In this document: one piece after another, positions 34,801 through 44,200 of the stretch
Layout of the letters: every line of letters starts with the position of its first letter
Position numbering within the stretch: position 1 is the first letter of the stretch
Source of the DNA: Aedes albopictus
Taxonomy: Eukaryota > Arthropoda > Insecta > Diptera > Culicidae
Assembly: GCF_035046485.1 (NCBI RefSeq)
Contig: NC_085137.1
Coordinates: forward strand, 346,198,505 to 346,262,504
Direction: 5' to 3'
DNA length: 64,000 bases
Made by a program: the position numbers and the translations under genes
The notes under the pieces: model-generated
Seen by the model: the letters and a program-made list of their open reading frames with translations, nothing else
What the model was told of the DNA's origin: nothing
The model's database searches: none

Positions 34801-37800
34801 AAATGCTTAGAACGCATTGTGGATCATCACATCCGTGATGTTCATCTGGCCAACGTGCCTCTTCATGTGAACCAACATGCCTACCAATCTGGTAAGTCCA
34901 CTGTGACTCTTTTACACAAGGTTGTTTACGATATCGAGAAAGCATTCGCTCAAAAACAAACTTGTTTGGGTGTTTTCTTAGATATCGAGGGTGCCTTTGA
35001 CAACGTGCCTTTCGATGCCATATTGGAAGCCGCACGGAGTCATGGTATATCTTCCAATGATTTCCAATTGGATTCACCAAATGCTCAAAAACCGATATCT
35101 CTTCTCGACATTGCGTCTAGCAGGGATTAGGAAATTGAGTGTTTGTGGATGCCCCCAAGGGGGAGTCTTATCACCGCTTTTGTGGAATCTCGTAGCAGAT
35201 ACGCTATTGAGGCAACTCAATAATAGCGGTTTTCCTACTTATGGTTTTGCCGACGACTACCTAACATTGTTAGTTGGTATGTGCATCAGCACCCTTTTCG
35301 ACCTGATGCAAAACGCCCTTCAGGTAGTTGAGGGTTGGTGTCGCCAATATGGCCTTTCGGTTAATCCGAGTAAAACATCTATTGTTCTTTTCACGGAAAG
35401 GCGAAACCGTAATGGCGTTCGACCTTTGCGTCTCTTTGATTCTGAAATCGATGTGACTGAACAGGTAAAGTACGTTGGAGTCATTCTTGATTCCAAGCTT
35501 TCCTGGACACTTCACATTGAGTTCAGAATCAAGAAAGCTTGTATGGCCTTCGGGCAATGCCGGCGTACTTTTGGTACAACTTGGGGTCTAAAACACAAGT
35601 ATATCAAATGGATTTACACAACTGTGGTTCGGCCAATATTGGCTTATGGGTGTCTTGTGTGGTGGCAAAAGGGTGAAGTGAGAACGGTCCAATCAAAATT
35701 AGGTCATCTCCAAAGGATGTGCTTAATGGCGATGTCTGGAGCGTTCTCTTCAACTCCTACGGCAGCGCTAGAAGTTCTCTTTGACGTTGCCCCATTACAC
35801 ATTCATCTCAAACAAGAAGCCCTTTCTTGCACTTACCGGTTACGGGTACTCGGTCTACTAGAGGAAACTCCTGTGAACCGCACATCAACACACACCTCGT
35901 TGTTTCCACTTTTAGTGAATTGGGACAAAATTGTCCTTGCTCCAAGTGATCTTACAATTGCTTGTAATTTTCCATATAGGACATTTTCCACGAAATTCCC
36001 TTCCCGGGAAGAGTGGACATCTGGTTATCTGGAAAGAAGTATTTCAGACGGCATCGTATGTTACACTGATGGCTCCCTTCTCGAAGGTCGAGCAGGTGCT
36101 GGTGTTTATTCTCGTGAGCTAAGGCTGTATCAGTCTTACTCACTTGGTAGACACTGCACCGTTTTTCAGGCCGAAATCTTTGCTCTTATGTGCGGAGTGC
36201 AATCAGCACTTCAGCAGCACGTAATGGGCAAAGTAATATACTTCTGTTCAGATAGCCAGGCTGCTATTAAAGCACTTGCTTCGGCCAACTCCAGGTCGAA
36301 GATAGTTATCGCTTGTCGAACTCAAATCGAGGAGCTGAATTCAGCAAACGCTGTTCACCTTCTATGGGTACCTGGTCATTCTTCCATCGCTGGAAATGAA
36401 TTGGCTGATGAGTTAGCTCGCTCTGGAGCATCACATGACTTCATTGGCTCTGAGCCAGCTATTCCGATATCGAAATGTTGGATTAAGCTTCAGATTCACT
36501 CCTGGGCTGTCATTCAACACAGACAATATTGGAATAGTTTGGAGTCATGTCGTCAAACCAAATTGTATAGTGCTGAGCCATCTCTACGGGTGGCGAAGTA
36601 TCTAACTAATCTGTCTAAGCAGAATTGCAGCATGTTGGTCAAAGCATTGACTGGCCACTGCCGACTCAGCTATCACATGGCGAATATTCAGCAAGCTGAT
36701 TCATTTGCCTGTGATAGCTGTGAATCCGATTATGGAACTTCGTATCATTTGATATGTAACTGTCCAGTTTTCGCGCAACTGCGTTTCCGAGTATTCGGTA
36801 AACACTTATTAAGTGAAACTGACTTCAGAAACCTGAATCTTCAGGATATTCTGTTGTTCTTAACCCGCTGTGGTAAAGAGCTATAGGCTCTCTTTCGCTT
36901 TATGCGTTATTACAGTGCCCTTTTCAGGGCGCTGTTTGAACCCATTGTGGTACGCTTGTGCGTTAGTACCCTCTTCCAGGGTATTTTTCCTATTTCCCTA
37001 CCTGTCCCTATCCCCATCCAAATCCTTTTTCCTTCCTTTTCCCTCAGGTAGATGATGAAATAGGCTGTTATTTTGGCGATGGCACAAATGTCCCAAATGG
37101 AGGATAACGTGCCTCTGGAGCCGGCCTTCTGATACCTACCACTATGCGGAAGATTTATGTTCCGGTTTTGCTATCAATGATAGGATAGATAGAGATAATG
37201 ATAGAATTTTTTTGATAGTATCTTTTTTCTAAAGATAGATGATAGAGATAGACCACGTCTATCCTTGATAGTAAAAATGCTGATAGTATCAGTAACCTTC
37301 TATCAGCTGATAGAGATAATTATTTTATCTTCTATCCATCAGTTTAAAAAAATTGATAGTATCTCTATCAGTGCCCCTACTGATAGTATCAGTTGATACT
37401 ATCAAAAGATAGGAGTGATAATGATAATTGATAGAGATAATTTTGGTGCCTGAACCTAGGGTTTTGAAATCGGACGCAAATTGGCGGAGATATGGGCCTA
37501 AAAAAATGACATGTTTTTGAGAGGGTGACCCCAAACTTTTGAACGGGAGTGTATGTATATTTTTTTAATTGAATTTGCACCATTATTAAAATGTTAGCCG
37601 TTGCCCGTGACTGGATGAAAAGTTATGATTTGAAAACATAATTATTATTATAGTATTAAATGGAATAGCTATCAGGCTTGGGATTGATCACCGTTAGTGG
37701 TCATATTCAAATAACGAATGATAGTTTGGCGTCTTCAGTATCGTGCAATCGCAATAGGCTCATGAAATCATAAAGTACGTTGCCCGAGAACTTGTTGTGT

Positions 37801-40800
37801 AGCGAACATGTATTGGACGACGACGTTCAGTTACCATAGAGAAAGAGGTCCGAATCCCGATCACTGGTGATTTAAGTTACGGTTTTCCGGATAAAAACGG
37901 ACGGGAAACTAGAATATCGAATGACGGTTGAAAGATTGAAAAATCTACATGACGAAAAAACGATTCCTTGATAAAGATCCGATACGGATCGAAACGTCGG
38001 AGTAAGAGAACATAAGGTATTTTTGATCTCACAATCGGAAGCCAAGAAATTCTCCAAAGAATAAAAAGGTTTATATAACAGCATGTTAAGGCCGGATGCA
38101 CGGTATCAAAATTTCGATTATTATCGAACATTCATGTACCTCCGATTTTTCTTCGAAAATGATTAGTATTTGGGCTATACATTCATAATCGGAAAACTCG
38201 AAAATATTTCATCGGCGAAAATTTTTCCATACATACAACCCAAATGGGTTGCATAATGGAAAATAATTGCATAACATGTTGTACCGTCAAGGCGCCATTC
38301 ACCGTGGGGGCTCCATTCACCGTGTGCCTTCGAATATTTTTTCATTATTTCCATATTATGATTGAATGATATGACAATTTCCCTTCAATTTCACCAATAC
38401 AACACTAATGTATTGTTACCATGTCAAAACGCTCATTAAAAAAAAAACAAAGAAACACTTAAAAGTATCATTTTGACACTAAAGTGTGTTTACATGAAGC
38501 GGGTTTCTGCTCGTTCACTGCATTCATAGTGAAAAAACGAAAACTGCGCTAAGGTGATTTAAGCGATAAACTAAATGGAGTAACATTTTTATTCCAACAA
38601 GAAGCAATTAAATTCACATATCAGGTATGTATTTTGCATTACCGAAGTAAGTTAAACAAGAAAGTACGATTACTCGTACTTTTTAATTGAAACAAAAAGG
38701 CACGGTAAATGGGTACCCTAAAAATCAATGGTCTCCATTCACCGTGCCCCATATTTTCCCATATATCTAGAAAAAATCGAAAATTTGAACATTCGTTATT
38801 ACTTGAAATGAATTTAAACGAAGAAAATTCCCATGGCTGGGCTGTTTTGATCATTTTTAAACAAAGTAGAATAAAATTTCTCATACACGGTGAATGGGTC
38901 CCTACTACCACGGTGAATGGTGACCTACCACGGAATTAGGCGACCTTACTACCATTTACTAATTGTACTACACCAAATTTTGTGAAAAATTTTCTACTTC
39001 TGTGGATAATGCTTTAATTTTAACCTATAATGAAGTCAATTAAAAGCGGTACCAACAATGTTTATAAGACTGGTGTCATATGACAGCCCTTATTTACCCC
39101 GAAACCTCTTAGATCCACGGTGAATGGTGCCTTGACGGTATGGAACTCGTTGCAAAATTTGATTTTTCAGCACTCTTCGTATTTATCCCGGCTCGTGCTG
39201 AAAAAAACAACTTTTTACAACTCGTTACATAATTAACTATTAAAAATACGACAGATAAAACTTTTTCAAAATCTAATGTGATTATTTACTTATTGTTTAA
39301 CTCAACTCATTCAATTTTGAACCAATTGACTTGCTTTTTCATACACGGACAGTACTAATCGTGCCTACATGGGTACATTCATAAACCATGTTGCACAAGT
39401 TCATGCTGGGATGTCGAAGTGTTTTTAAGAAATGTGGTGTGGCAGAGGATTCACGTTGATGCGTGGATGCCACGCGTAAGGAAATAGACTTCTTCTCGGG
39501 TGTATACGTATTTCAAAGATTTATATTCAATAGCTGGTTCAATTTCCAATCGTAAATAGTTCTTGAAGCTGATGCCACCTATAGGCATCTAAAATACATT
39601 AACGTTTGCATTAAAAAACTGAACATTTTCCAAAGTGAGGTAGAAAAATATATGAACAAAATAAAAACAAGTTGTAATTTTATTTACAAACTGCATCTAT
39701 TCGTTATGCTAGAAAAATTGGTACAGGCCTTTAAAGGCAGTTTTATTAAAGTTAGTTAGGATGTTGGTTACAATAATCGAAAACAAATATGTTTTACCGA
39801 CTAAAACGAATATACTTTTACCGTTTTAAGCCATTTTTCTAAGAAAAGAAAACTATTTCTTATTTTGTTGGGTATAATCTTAATTTTTTTTCTTCTTAAT
39901 AATTTACACTTTGAAATCATTGAGAAACTTGTGAGAAATATGGATCCCCTGTTACCCGAAGTACCAAAAAAACAGAAAATTGCGACTTATTATTAAATCA
40001 TGCTAATCGTCGTTGTAGAATCTACATGATTCATGTCAAAACAGAATATCATCATTCCCATGGTATTTCCGAATAAAATTGGATTTCTTCTGTAAATTTG
40101 AGTGCAATTGATACAAATTAAGGAAATTGTGTTACCCAGACAGGAATATAATTGAACGGTCTTTTCTTTAAAGCACTGCCCTACTTTAAAACATTCTTTT
40201 ATTTTGGGATGGTCATAATTATCATAGTTTTCCATATATTTTATCTCAATAAAGCACAGATGTACACTGCAATGCACTGTATGCCTTCAGTTGAAAAAAC
40301 ATTTAAAAAACGTAGTACAGTCAGGGGGATACATACCGCGTAAAAATAAACCGCGTTTATTCAAAAATCTGTGTAAAAATAAACCGCGTAATTAAAAAAT
40401 CCGCGTAAATGAAAACCGTGTTAATTCAAAAATCCGCGTAAATGAAAACCATGTTTTATAACTTTTAACTCAATAATATCCTTCTTTATTTTATATTAAA
40501 ATATGAAGTCAACAAATTATTTTAAGACAACACTTTAACCCTTCAGGACGCGCACCGTTGTAAAAAGTACAACACTACCAAGAAACCTCGCTCGTCGTAT
40601 ACAGCGCGAGCGCGATGCTGTTTGAGCTACTTGATGGCGCGCGTCCTGAAAGGTTAAGATTTTTGCCTGTCACTCAAAATTTCTACAAGTTACACAAACT
40701 GCCAAGCTATTGTTTAAAGGTTTAAAGCTTTTACTGTCATTGACGTCAAACCCGATATCAACCTATCATTCACCTATTTTTATTTTGGCCACCAAACCCA

Positions 40801-43800
40801 ACATGGACCTAATATTTGTTCGATGTTGGTCCAACATTCGATAAAAATTGACCCGACTTTGACCCGACATTCGTTATTTTTCAATCTGGCGGAATTTTGC
40901 AAGGATTTCTCGTGTTTCGTGTCCAGCTACTCATTCGAGTGACAATGTATTCAATTGAAAAGGATTCGCTTCTCATTTGATAGGTACTCTGATTGAATGA
41001 AATCGTTTTGAACATGAATAAAAGGAAAAATGACTGAAAAGATTTGTTGGTTAGTGTTCAAATTAATGAGATGAAGTATTGCAACACTGGTTTGAATCGA
41101 TTCGTTTTTAAGGCTCCAACTCACAGGTGTCGCATAAGTGTCGAAGTACAGGCAGTAAATCATGTTCACTTAACCTTCCGTAACTCGCGCGGTTGCCCAC
41201 ACCGTCAGCACCACGCTAATGCTGAAAACGAAAAGCGAGATTATTTCAACGTGTTGTATAAAATACAACAGCGCGATGGCTCGAGAGTTAACAGTTAAAG
41301 GTCACAAAGCATTCTTAGATAATTTTGGGATATTCCAGGTAATCCTAAGTGTTCTGGAACTCAGTTTTTAAAGTCTATGGCAATGACAGTAGTTTCTCAA
41401 GCTAAAACTATACATAATTAGACACGGTTTAAATCAATAATTATTCCAAAATAGTTTTAAAATATTTCACATCAGCCAATTGAACAGCCAGAAATGGACA
41501 TAATAGACAAAATAGATACAATAATAGATATAATATTCTGATTGATAGATACAATAATAGATATAATAATAATCTCTGAACATAATAGATTACAAATCGT
41601 AGATTTGTACAATAAAAAAAGTTCATATAATCTCAAGAACGGTTTGGATGTCCTTAGACATCTCAACAGATCTGATGCTGTCTATTGAATTTTGAGATGT
41701 CCAGTAAGTCATGAAAGATTACAAGTCGTAGCTTTGTATTATGAATGAAGTTACCGGTACACCCGTAGACTTTAGGATCTTAACTCCAGAACAGTTTGGA
41801 TGACCTAGGATATCCTGACTTTCAAAACACTTACTGGGCATAATAGATTACAAATCGTTTGTTTGTATAATGCAAGAAGCTACCGCTACACCCGTAGACT
41901 TTGGGATCTAAACTCCAGAATAATTTGGATGACCTAGGATATCCCGACTGATCTTAAACTGTCTATTGAACTTTCAAAAGATTTACTGGGCATAATAGAT
42001 TACAAAATCGTTGCTTTGTATAATGCAATAAGTTACCGTTACAGACGTAGACTTTAGGATCTAAATCAAGAACAGTTTGGATGTCCTAGGATATCCAGAA
42101 AATTACTCTGCATCATATTTTACCTTTTTCTTGCTGTTAAGCACCAAAACTACAAGAATATGAAGAAAACTCTATAACAATGCTTGGAAAAATTCCGACC
42201 TAAAATTAAAAATCCACGAAAATGAAAATCGCGTTATTTCAAAAATCCGCGTTAAAAAACCCGTAAATGAAAACCGTGTAAAAAAACCTGACTGTATTTT
42301 TCATTACTGTTTCACATTTATTAAAAATAAGAACAGCTCCACAACGAATACATATATCATTATGAAAGTTGGTGTGAATGTAGTAAACAAGTTGTGAAAT
42401 CGAGGAAACTTTTCAAACACTGCAGTGTCAGTGTAAAAGAACTTCATGAAAAATTGGTAAAAAAAAAGTTCACTTTTTCAATGCAAACGTTAGGGGTCGT
42501 TCATAAACCACGTAGACCTTAATTTGGTCATCCGTTCTCTCCTCGTAGAACATCGTGTGCACAAATCTTTGAAAATGTATATGGATTGTAGACTTTTACA
42601 GTAAATATTTTAATGATAATCACCAATCATAATTCATATCCATACCGTTGTTATCTTTTGTAACGAATATATCGCAGTCATCATTCATTTCCTTTAAATT
42701 ATACATTTTTAGTTGTTTGTAATCGTAGAATGCAACTCAATGATTAATTCATAATCACTAAGCTAATTTTAATCACTTATATAACAATTCCTAATAGACA
42801 GTCAGCACAGTTTAACGTTCTTTTTATTGTATTCCAAATTATTTTAGAACTGGTATTTTTGGCTGACTGGTGGTCCGGCTCAACACTGTACGTATACATA
42901 AGCGATGAAGATCTCAAACATTGTGGCAAAGAGCATGTGTTACTGTTGATGAACCACACCTATGAGGTGGATTGGCTTGTAGGATGGATGTTCTGCGAAA
43001 AAGTGGGAGTACTGGGTAACTGTAAAGCATACGCCAAAAAGGTCATTCAGTACATTCCGACCGTCGGTTGGGCATGGAAGTTTGCTGAGTTTGTTTTCTT
43101 GGAACGTTCGTTTGACAAGGATAAGGAAATCATCGGTCGTCAAATTAAGGAAATCATGGATTACCCCGACCCCGTCTGGTTGCTGTTGAATGCAGAGGGC
43201 ACTCGATTCACTGAGAAGAAACATGAAGCGTCGATCAAGTTTGCTCGTGATCGCGGAATGGTTGAACTGAAGCATCACTTGATCCCTAGGACCAAGGGTT
43301 TCACTGCCAGCTTGCCGGAATTGCGCAACAGGGGCGTTATTCTAGATATTCAACTAGCGATCAACAAAGATTCTCCCGTGAGTATATAGGGTTTTCCAGG
43401 GTAGTTTAGCTTCCTCTAATCAATGAACGTTGTTTTAGATTAAACCCACAATTTTCAATATCCTTAATGGAAAACCAATTGAGGCACACATGCATGTTCG
43501 TCGTATCACGTACGATCAGGTGCCGGAAGACGAGACGCAAGCAGCTGAATGGTTACAGGAACTGTTCCGTCAAAAGGATATAATGCAAGAGAGCTTCCAT
43601 AAACATGGAGATTTCTTTACCGGTTCCAATGTTACCCGAAAAGTCCCCGTGAAGCTGCAGCCTAGATTGCAAACTTTGATCAATATGGTAGCCTGGAATG
43701 TGTTGACGGTAGTTCCAATGACTTACTATCTGCTTCAGCTGTTGATCAGCGGCGAATTTATGTACTTCTCTATCGGAGCATCGATCCTTACTGCTTGTAA

Positions 43801-43989
43801 GTTCAAAACATCAAACGAACGATGTATATTAAATCTATTAATTTTATTTCTGATTTAGTTTACGGCCTTATGGTGAAAGCAATCGGGATGTCCAAAATCA
43901 GCAAAGCATCATCTTACGGATCGGAAAAGAAGAACGGACACAGCCTCCATAACGGATCCTCCACCAATGAGACCACCAAAACTAAGTAG
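22619..43989 (+). CDS. Agpat3: 1-acyl-sn-glycerol-3-phosphate acyltransferase (AGPAT3-like), 4 coding exons
   Basis: Exons 22619-22802, 42848-43377, 43439-43796 and 43859-43989 join in phase (184+530+358+131 nt) into 400 residues. The enzyme transfers an acyl chain from acyl-CoA to the sn-2 position of lysophosphatidic acid, giving phosphatidic acid for phospholipid and triglyceride synthesis at the ER membrane. Visible evidence: an N-terminal membrane segment (about 15-40); block I N97-H98-T-Y-E-V-D103 (NHX4D catalytic motif); block II around WAWKFAEFVFLER (136-148); block III E178-G-T-R181; block IV IPRTKGF (207-213); and two hydrophobic segments near 313-360. Length suits the family (about 380-400). 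Drosophila has a close relative of this subfamily, hence the symbol; AGPAT4/5-like is the alternative. Intron 1 is 20 kb of transposons. No break is seen in the coding sequence. Confidence 0.93.
23122..24019. mobile_element. TA-flanked inverted-repeat element, TIR GGGTARGAAATCAARCTTTGAAC
   Basis: Left end GGGTAAGAAATCAAGCTTTG; right end is the inverse, CAAAGTTTGATTACCTACCC, with TA on both sides (23120-23121, 24020-24021). The internal motif TTCAAATTAAGATTAAAAT recurs near both ends. About 0.9 kb, non-coding; mariner-type by its TA duplication. Confidence 0.7.
24022..24522. other. Spacer with two copies of GACCCCAAACTTTTGG
   Basis: The phrase GTGACCCCAAACTTTTGG at about 24192 and 24230 also occurs just outside the right end of the next element (about 29423) and in its 709-bp duplicate (about 37524). 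It probably marks an older repeat into which the hAT-like element jumped. Confidence 0.5.
24873..26535 (+). repeat. 116-bp satellite array, forward, about 14-15 copies
   Basis: The anchor CCATGCAATATGGGTATTTT recurs every 116 bp, for example at 24988, 25104, 25220 and 25336. Each monomer contains GGGCTCGAAGAGTAGAAGTC, AAAATCGATGTCCGCCGCCA and CCAAGATGGCGGCCATCGGA. Long open frames across the array exist in several phases because 116 is not a multiple of 3; they are not genes. A five-monomer (580-bp) higher-order pattern is visible. Confidence 0.95.
26797..27261. mobile_element. pogo/Tigger-like MITE with TATAACGTAC repeats
   Basis: Left end CAGGTATTCTTCGATATAAC; right end is the inverse, GTTATATCGAAGAGTACCTG, with TA flanks at 26795-26796 and 27262-27263. 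The internal CGATATAGCGTACCCT block is tandemly repeated near the left end. 465 bp, no transposase. CAG-type ends with a TA duplication suggest a pogo/Tigger relative. Confidence 0.8.
27465..28972 (-). repeat. 116-bp satellite array, inverted orientation, about 13 copies
   Basis: The same monomer as 24873-26535 on the other strand (ATGGCCGCCATCTTGGATTT, CCGAAAATACCCATATTGCA). Copies at the core side are more diverged, with CATATGTATTGCAT and AAACTGCGGCGG variants; outer copies are more uniform. Open frames up to 255 codons are array artefacts. Confidence 0.95.
29038..29746. repeat. 709-bp direct repeat, left copy
   Basis: Begins CCACTATGCGGAAG and ends CCATAGAGAAAGAG. It covers the right subterminal arm and target duplication of the hAT-like element plus about 390 bp beyond. 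By eye there is no difference from 37139-37847 (constant offset 8101). Confidence 0.95.
30302..30772 (+). pseudogene. LINE ORF2, endonuclease N-terminal part
   Basis: The frame MATVKIAQINLQHKRTA shows the opening of an apurinic-type endonuclease: QINLQH (Asn), VQEPY (catalytic Glu) and GSDANAHH (Asp/Asn). It is cut at the AGCT target site by the foldback element; the continuation is at 33710. The target site without an insertion is seen at about 63508-63525, where the same LINE sequence reads through. Confidence 0.9.
31603..31823. mobile_element. TA-flanked MITE, TIR CACACTTA, nested in the foldback element
   Basis: Starts CACACTTATTTCTGAATTGC; ends GGTAATCAAAATTAAGTGTG. TA at 31601-31602 and 31824-31825. 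ACGAGATTA...TAATCTCGT repeats inside. Related to 53753-54046. Confidence 0.78.
31882..32160. mobile_element. MITE, TIR CCACAGACAAACAGACG, nested in the foldback element
   Basis: Left CCACAGACAAACAGACGAAA; right end is the inverse of ACAGACAAACAAACGTAAC. Flanked by a TACATAC-like duplication. Contains GGCGCTAGTGTGAAACGTCA, shared with the copy at 54160-54496. Confidence 0.75.
33706..35130 (+). pseudogene. LINE ORF2, endonuclease C-terminal part and reverse transcriptase part 1
   Basis: LINE sequence resumes at 33710 (SDINLRGSSL); the few codons before it are foldback-derived. It includes the endonuclease end SDHRYIFF and the RT regions FKSPGADGIYPILL, FRPISFTSFLLKCLERI, HAYQSGKSTVTLLH and LGVFLDIEGAFDNVPFDAIL (first catalytic Asp). 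A single-base length change near 35055-35072 then throws the frame, and it ends at a stop at 35130. Confidence 0.9.
34991..36886 (+). pseudogene. LINE ORF2, reverse transcriptase part 2, RNase H and zinc knuckle
   Basis: The open frame is 631 codons, but LINE homology starts near NWIHQMLKNRYLFS (about 35070). RT motifs are PQGGVLSPLLWNL and FADDYLTLL (catalytic F-A-D-D). RNase H catalytic residues lie in CYTDGSLLEGRAGAGVYS, FQAEIFALM, FCSDSQAAIKAL and WVPGHSSIAGNELAD. The C terminus has a Cys/His motif, CDSCESDYGTSYHLICNC. One frameshift separates it from part 1, so this copy cannot make a full ORF2 protein. Confidence 0.92.
37139..37847. repeat. 709-bp direct repeat, right copy
   Basis: Same sequence as 29038-29746, including the CTGATAGTATC arm, one AACCTAGG and the GACCCCAAACTTTTG phrase. 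It follows directly after the LINE 3' end. Confidence 0.95.
37848..38090 (+). mobile_element. Probable Penelope-like element remnant
   Basis: The phrase GATCGAAACGTCGG, preceded by a short perfect hairpin, is typical of the terminal repeats of Penelope-like elements, which carry hammerhead ribozyme motifs. No reverse transcriptase is present here, so only a terminal fragment is inferred. Confidence 0.5.
37963..38003 (+). ncRNA. Hammerhead-ribozyme-like fold (degenerate core)
   Basis: Helix I: ATTCC (37963-37967) with GGAGT (37999-38003). Core 1: TTGATAA (37968-37974), where the consensus is CTGATGA. Helix II: GATCCG (37976-37981) and CGGATC (37985-37990), closed by ATA. Core 2: GAAA (37991-37994). 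Minimal helix III: AC/GT. Predicted cleavage follows C37998. The two core differences change the C3-G8 pair to U-A, so pairing is kept but activity should be low or absent. Confidence 0.6.
38284..39138. mobile_element. TA-flanked element rich in CATTCACCGTG
   Basis: Left CCGTCAAGGCGCCATTCACC; right end is the inverse, GGTGAATGGTGCCTTGACGG, with TA at 38282-38283 and 39139-39140. The motif CATTCACCGTG or its inverse occurs at least six times inside. 855 bp, non-coding; mariner-type by its TA duplication. Confidence 0.82.
39141..40315. other. Intron spacer, no clear feature
   Basis: AT-rich; short open frames without domains. Confidence 0.35.
40539..40653. mobile_element. piggyBac-like MITE (115 bp) with TTAA duplication
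   Basis: CCCTTCAGGACGCGC on the left; GCGCGTCCTGAAAGG on the right (one mismatch when inverted). TTAA at 40535-40538 and 40654-40657. Nested in the CAGTCAGG element. Confidence 0.78.
41172..41297. repeat. TTAA-type dispersed repeat, copy 1
   Basis: Starts TTAACCTTCCGTAACTCGCG and contains TTCAACGTGTTGTATAAAAT. A related copy is at 63006-63125 (ACCTTCCGTCAGTCGCACGG). Confidence 0.6.
42297..42847 (+). other. End of intron 1, non-repetitive
   Basis: AT-rich sequence leading to the exon 2 acceptor; no transposon recognised. Confidence 0.5.
42848..43377 (+). CDS. Agpat3: AGPAT coding exon 2 (catalytic core)
   Basis: The acceptor TTCCAAATTATTTTAG precedes 42848. Carries all four acyltransferase blocks, including NHTYEVD and EGTRFT. 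Ends in phase 0 at donor GTGAGT (43378). Reading on without splicing hits TAG within four codons, which supports the splice site. Confidence 0.95.
43439..43796 (+). CDS. Agpat3: AGPAT coding exon 3
   Basis: The acceptor GTTGTTTTAG precedes 43439, and the 61-bp intron has GT-AG ends. Encodes IKPTIFNILNGKPIEAHMHV and most of the C-terminal membrane region (NMVAWNVLTVVPMTYYLLQL). Donor GTAAGTTC at 43797. Confidence 0.93.
43859..43989 (+). CDS. Agpat3: AGPAT coding exon 4 and stop
   Basis: The acceptor TTTCTGATTTAG precedes 43859 (62-bp intron). The C-terminal tail is polar and lysine/serine-rich (SSYGSEKKNGHSLHNGSSTN) and ends at TAG 43987-43989. Confidence 0.92.
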
Positions 43990-44200
43990 AACCGATAGCT
44001 CTTTATACTTATGTACTTGTAGATCTAGTATGTACGTCGTTGTATACCCTTATTGGCCAATTTGGCCACTCGAACCCGACCCGTAGCTTAGCTAACCTTT
44101 TCCCAAAAAAAACTTTATATTTTGTCCAACTTTTGGAGTTGACTATTTTGCTCCATGAATTATGCGGAATAAAGCCTTCCGAAATAAAGAACGCACGATC
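43990..44200 (+). terminator. Agpat3: 3' UTR and polyadenylation signals of the acyltransferase gene
   Basis: Two AATAAA hexamers at 44168-44173 and 44183-44188, about 180-200 bp after the stop codon. Confidence 0.8.

Larger units (their letters stand above)
29747..37138 (+). mobile_element. LOA/I-type LINE with RNase H, interrupted
   Basis: About 7.4 kb, of which 2.9 kb is a later foldback insertion. Order: leader (29747-30301), endonuclease N-terminal half (30302-30770), foldback element, endonuclease C-terminal half plus reverse transcriptase, RNase H, terminal zinc knuckle, short 3' UTR (36887-37138). RNase H in a non-LTR element points to the LOA or I clade; LOA (Lian-like) is common in Aedes. 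No ORF1 is recognisable between the 5' end and the endonuclease. No poly(A): it ends CTTCTGATACCTAC. Direct repeats of 709 bp flank it. Confidence 0.85.
40318..42294. mobile_element. TA-flanked CAGTCAGG element (pogo/Tigger-like, 1.98 kb)
   Basis: Left CAGTCAGGGGGATACATACC; right AAAAACCTGACTG. TA at 40316-40317 and 42295-42296. Subterminal CCGCGTAAATGAAAACCGTG repeats lie on both sides. The interior (41575-42110) has about four tandem units of roughly 130-150 bp containing CATAATAGATTACAAATCGT and GGATGACCTAGGATATCC. It carries a nested TTAA MITE. No transposase. Confidence 0.75.
22803..42847 (+). other. Agpat3: Intron 1 of the acyltransferase gene (20,045 bp)
   Basis: A GT-AG intron expanded by at least ten nested or adjacent transposons, listed separately. 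Exon phase on both sides agrees (1 then completion). The LINE and acyltransferase share the + strand, and array orientations are mixed. Confidence 0.9.

Noticed and set aside
37139..37847. Second hAT-like element end as an independent insertion
   Set aside because: Matches 29038-29746 beyond the element end into the flank, so it is a duplicated segment, not a separate insertion.
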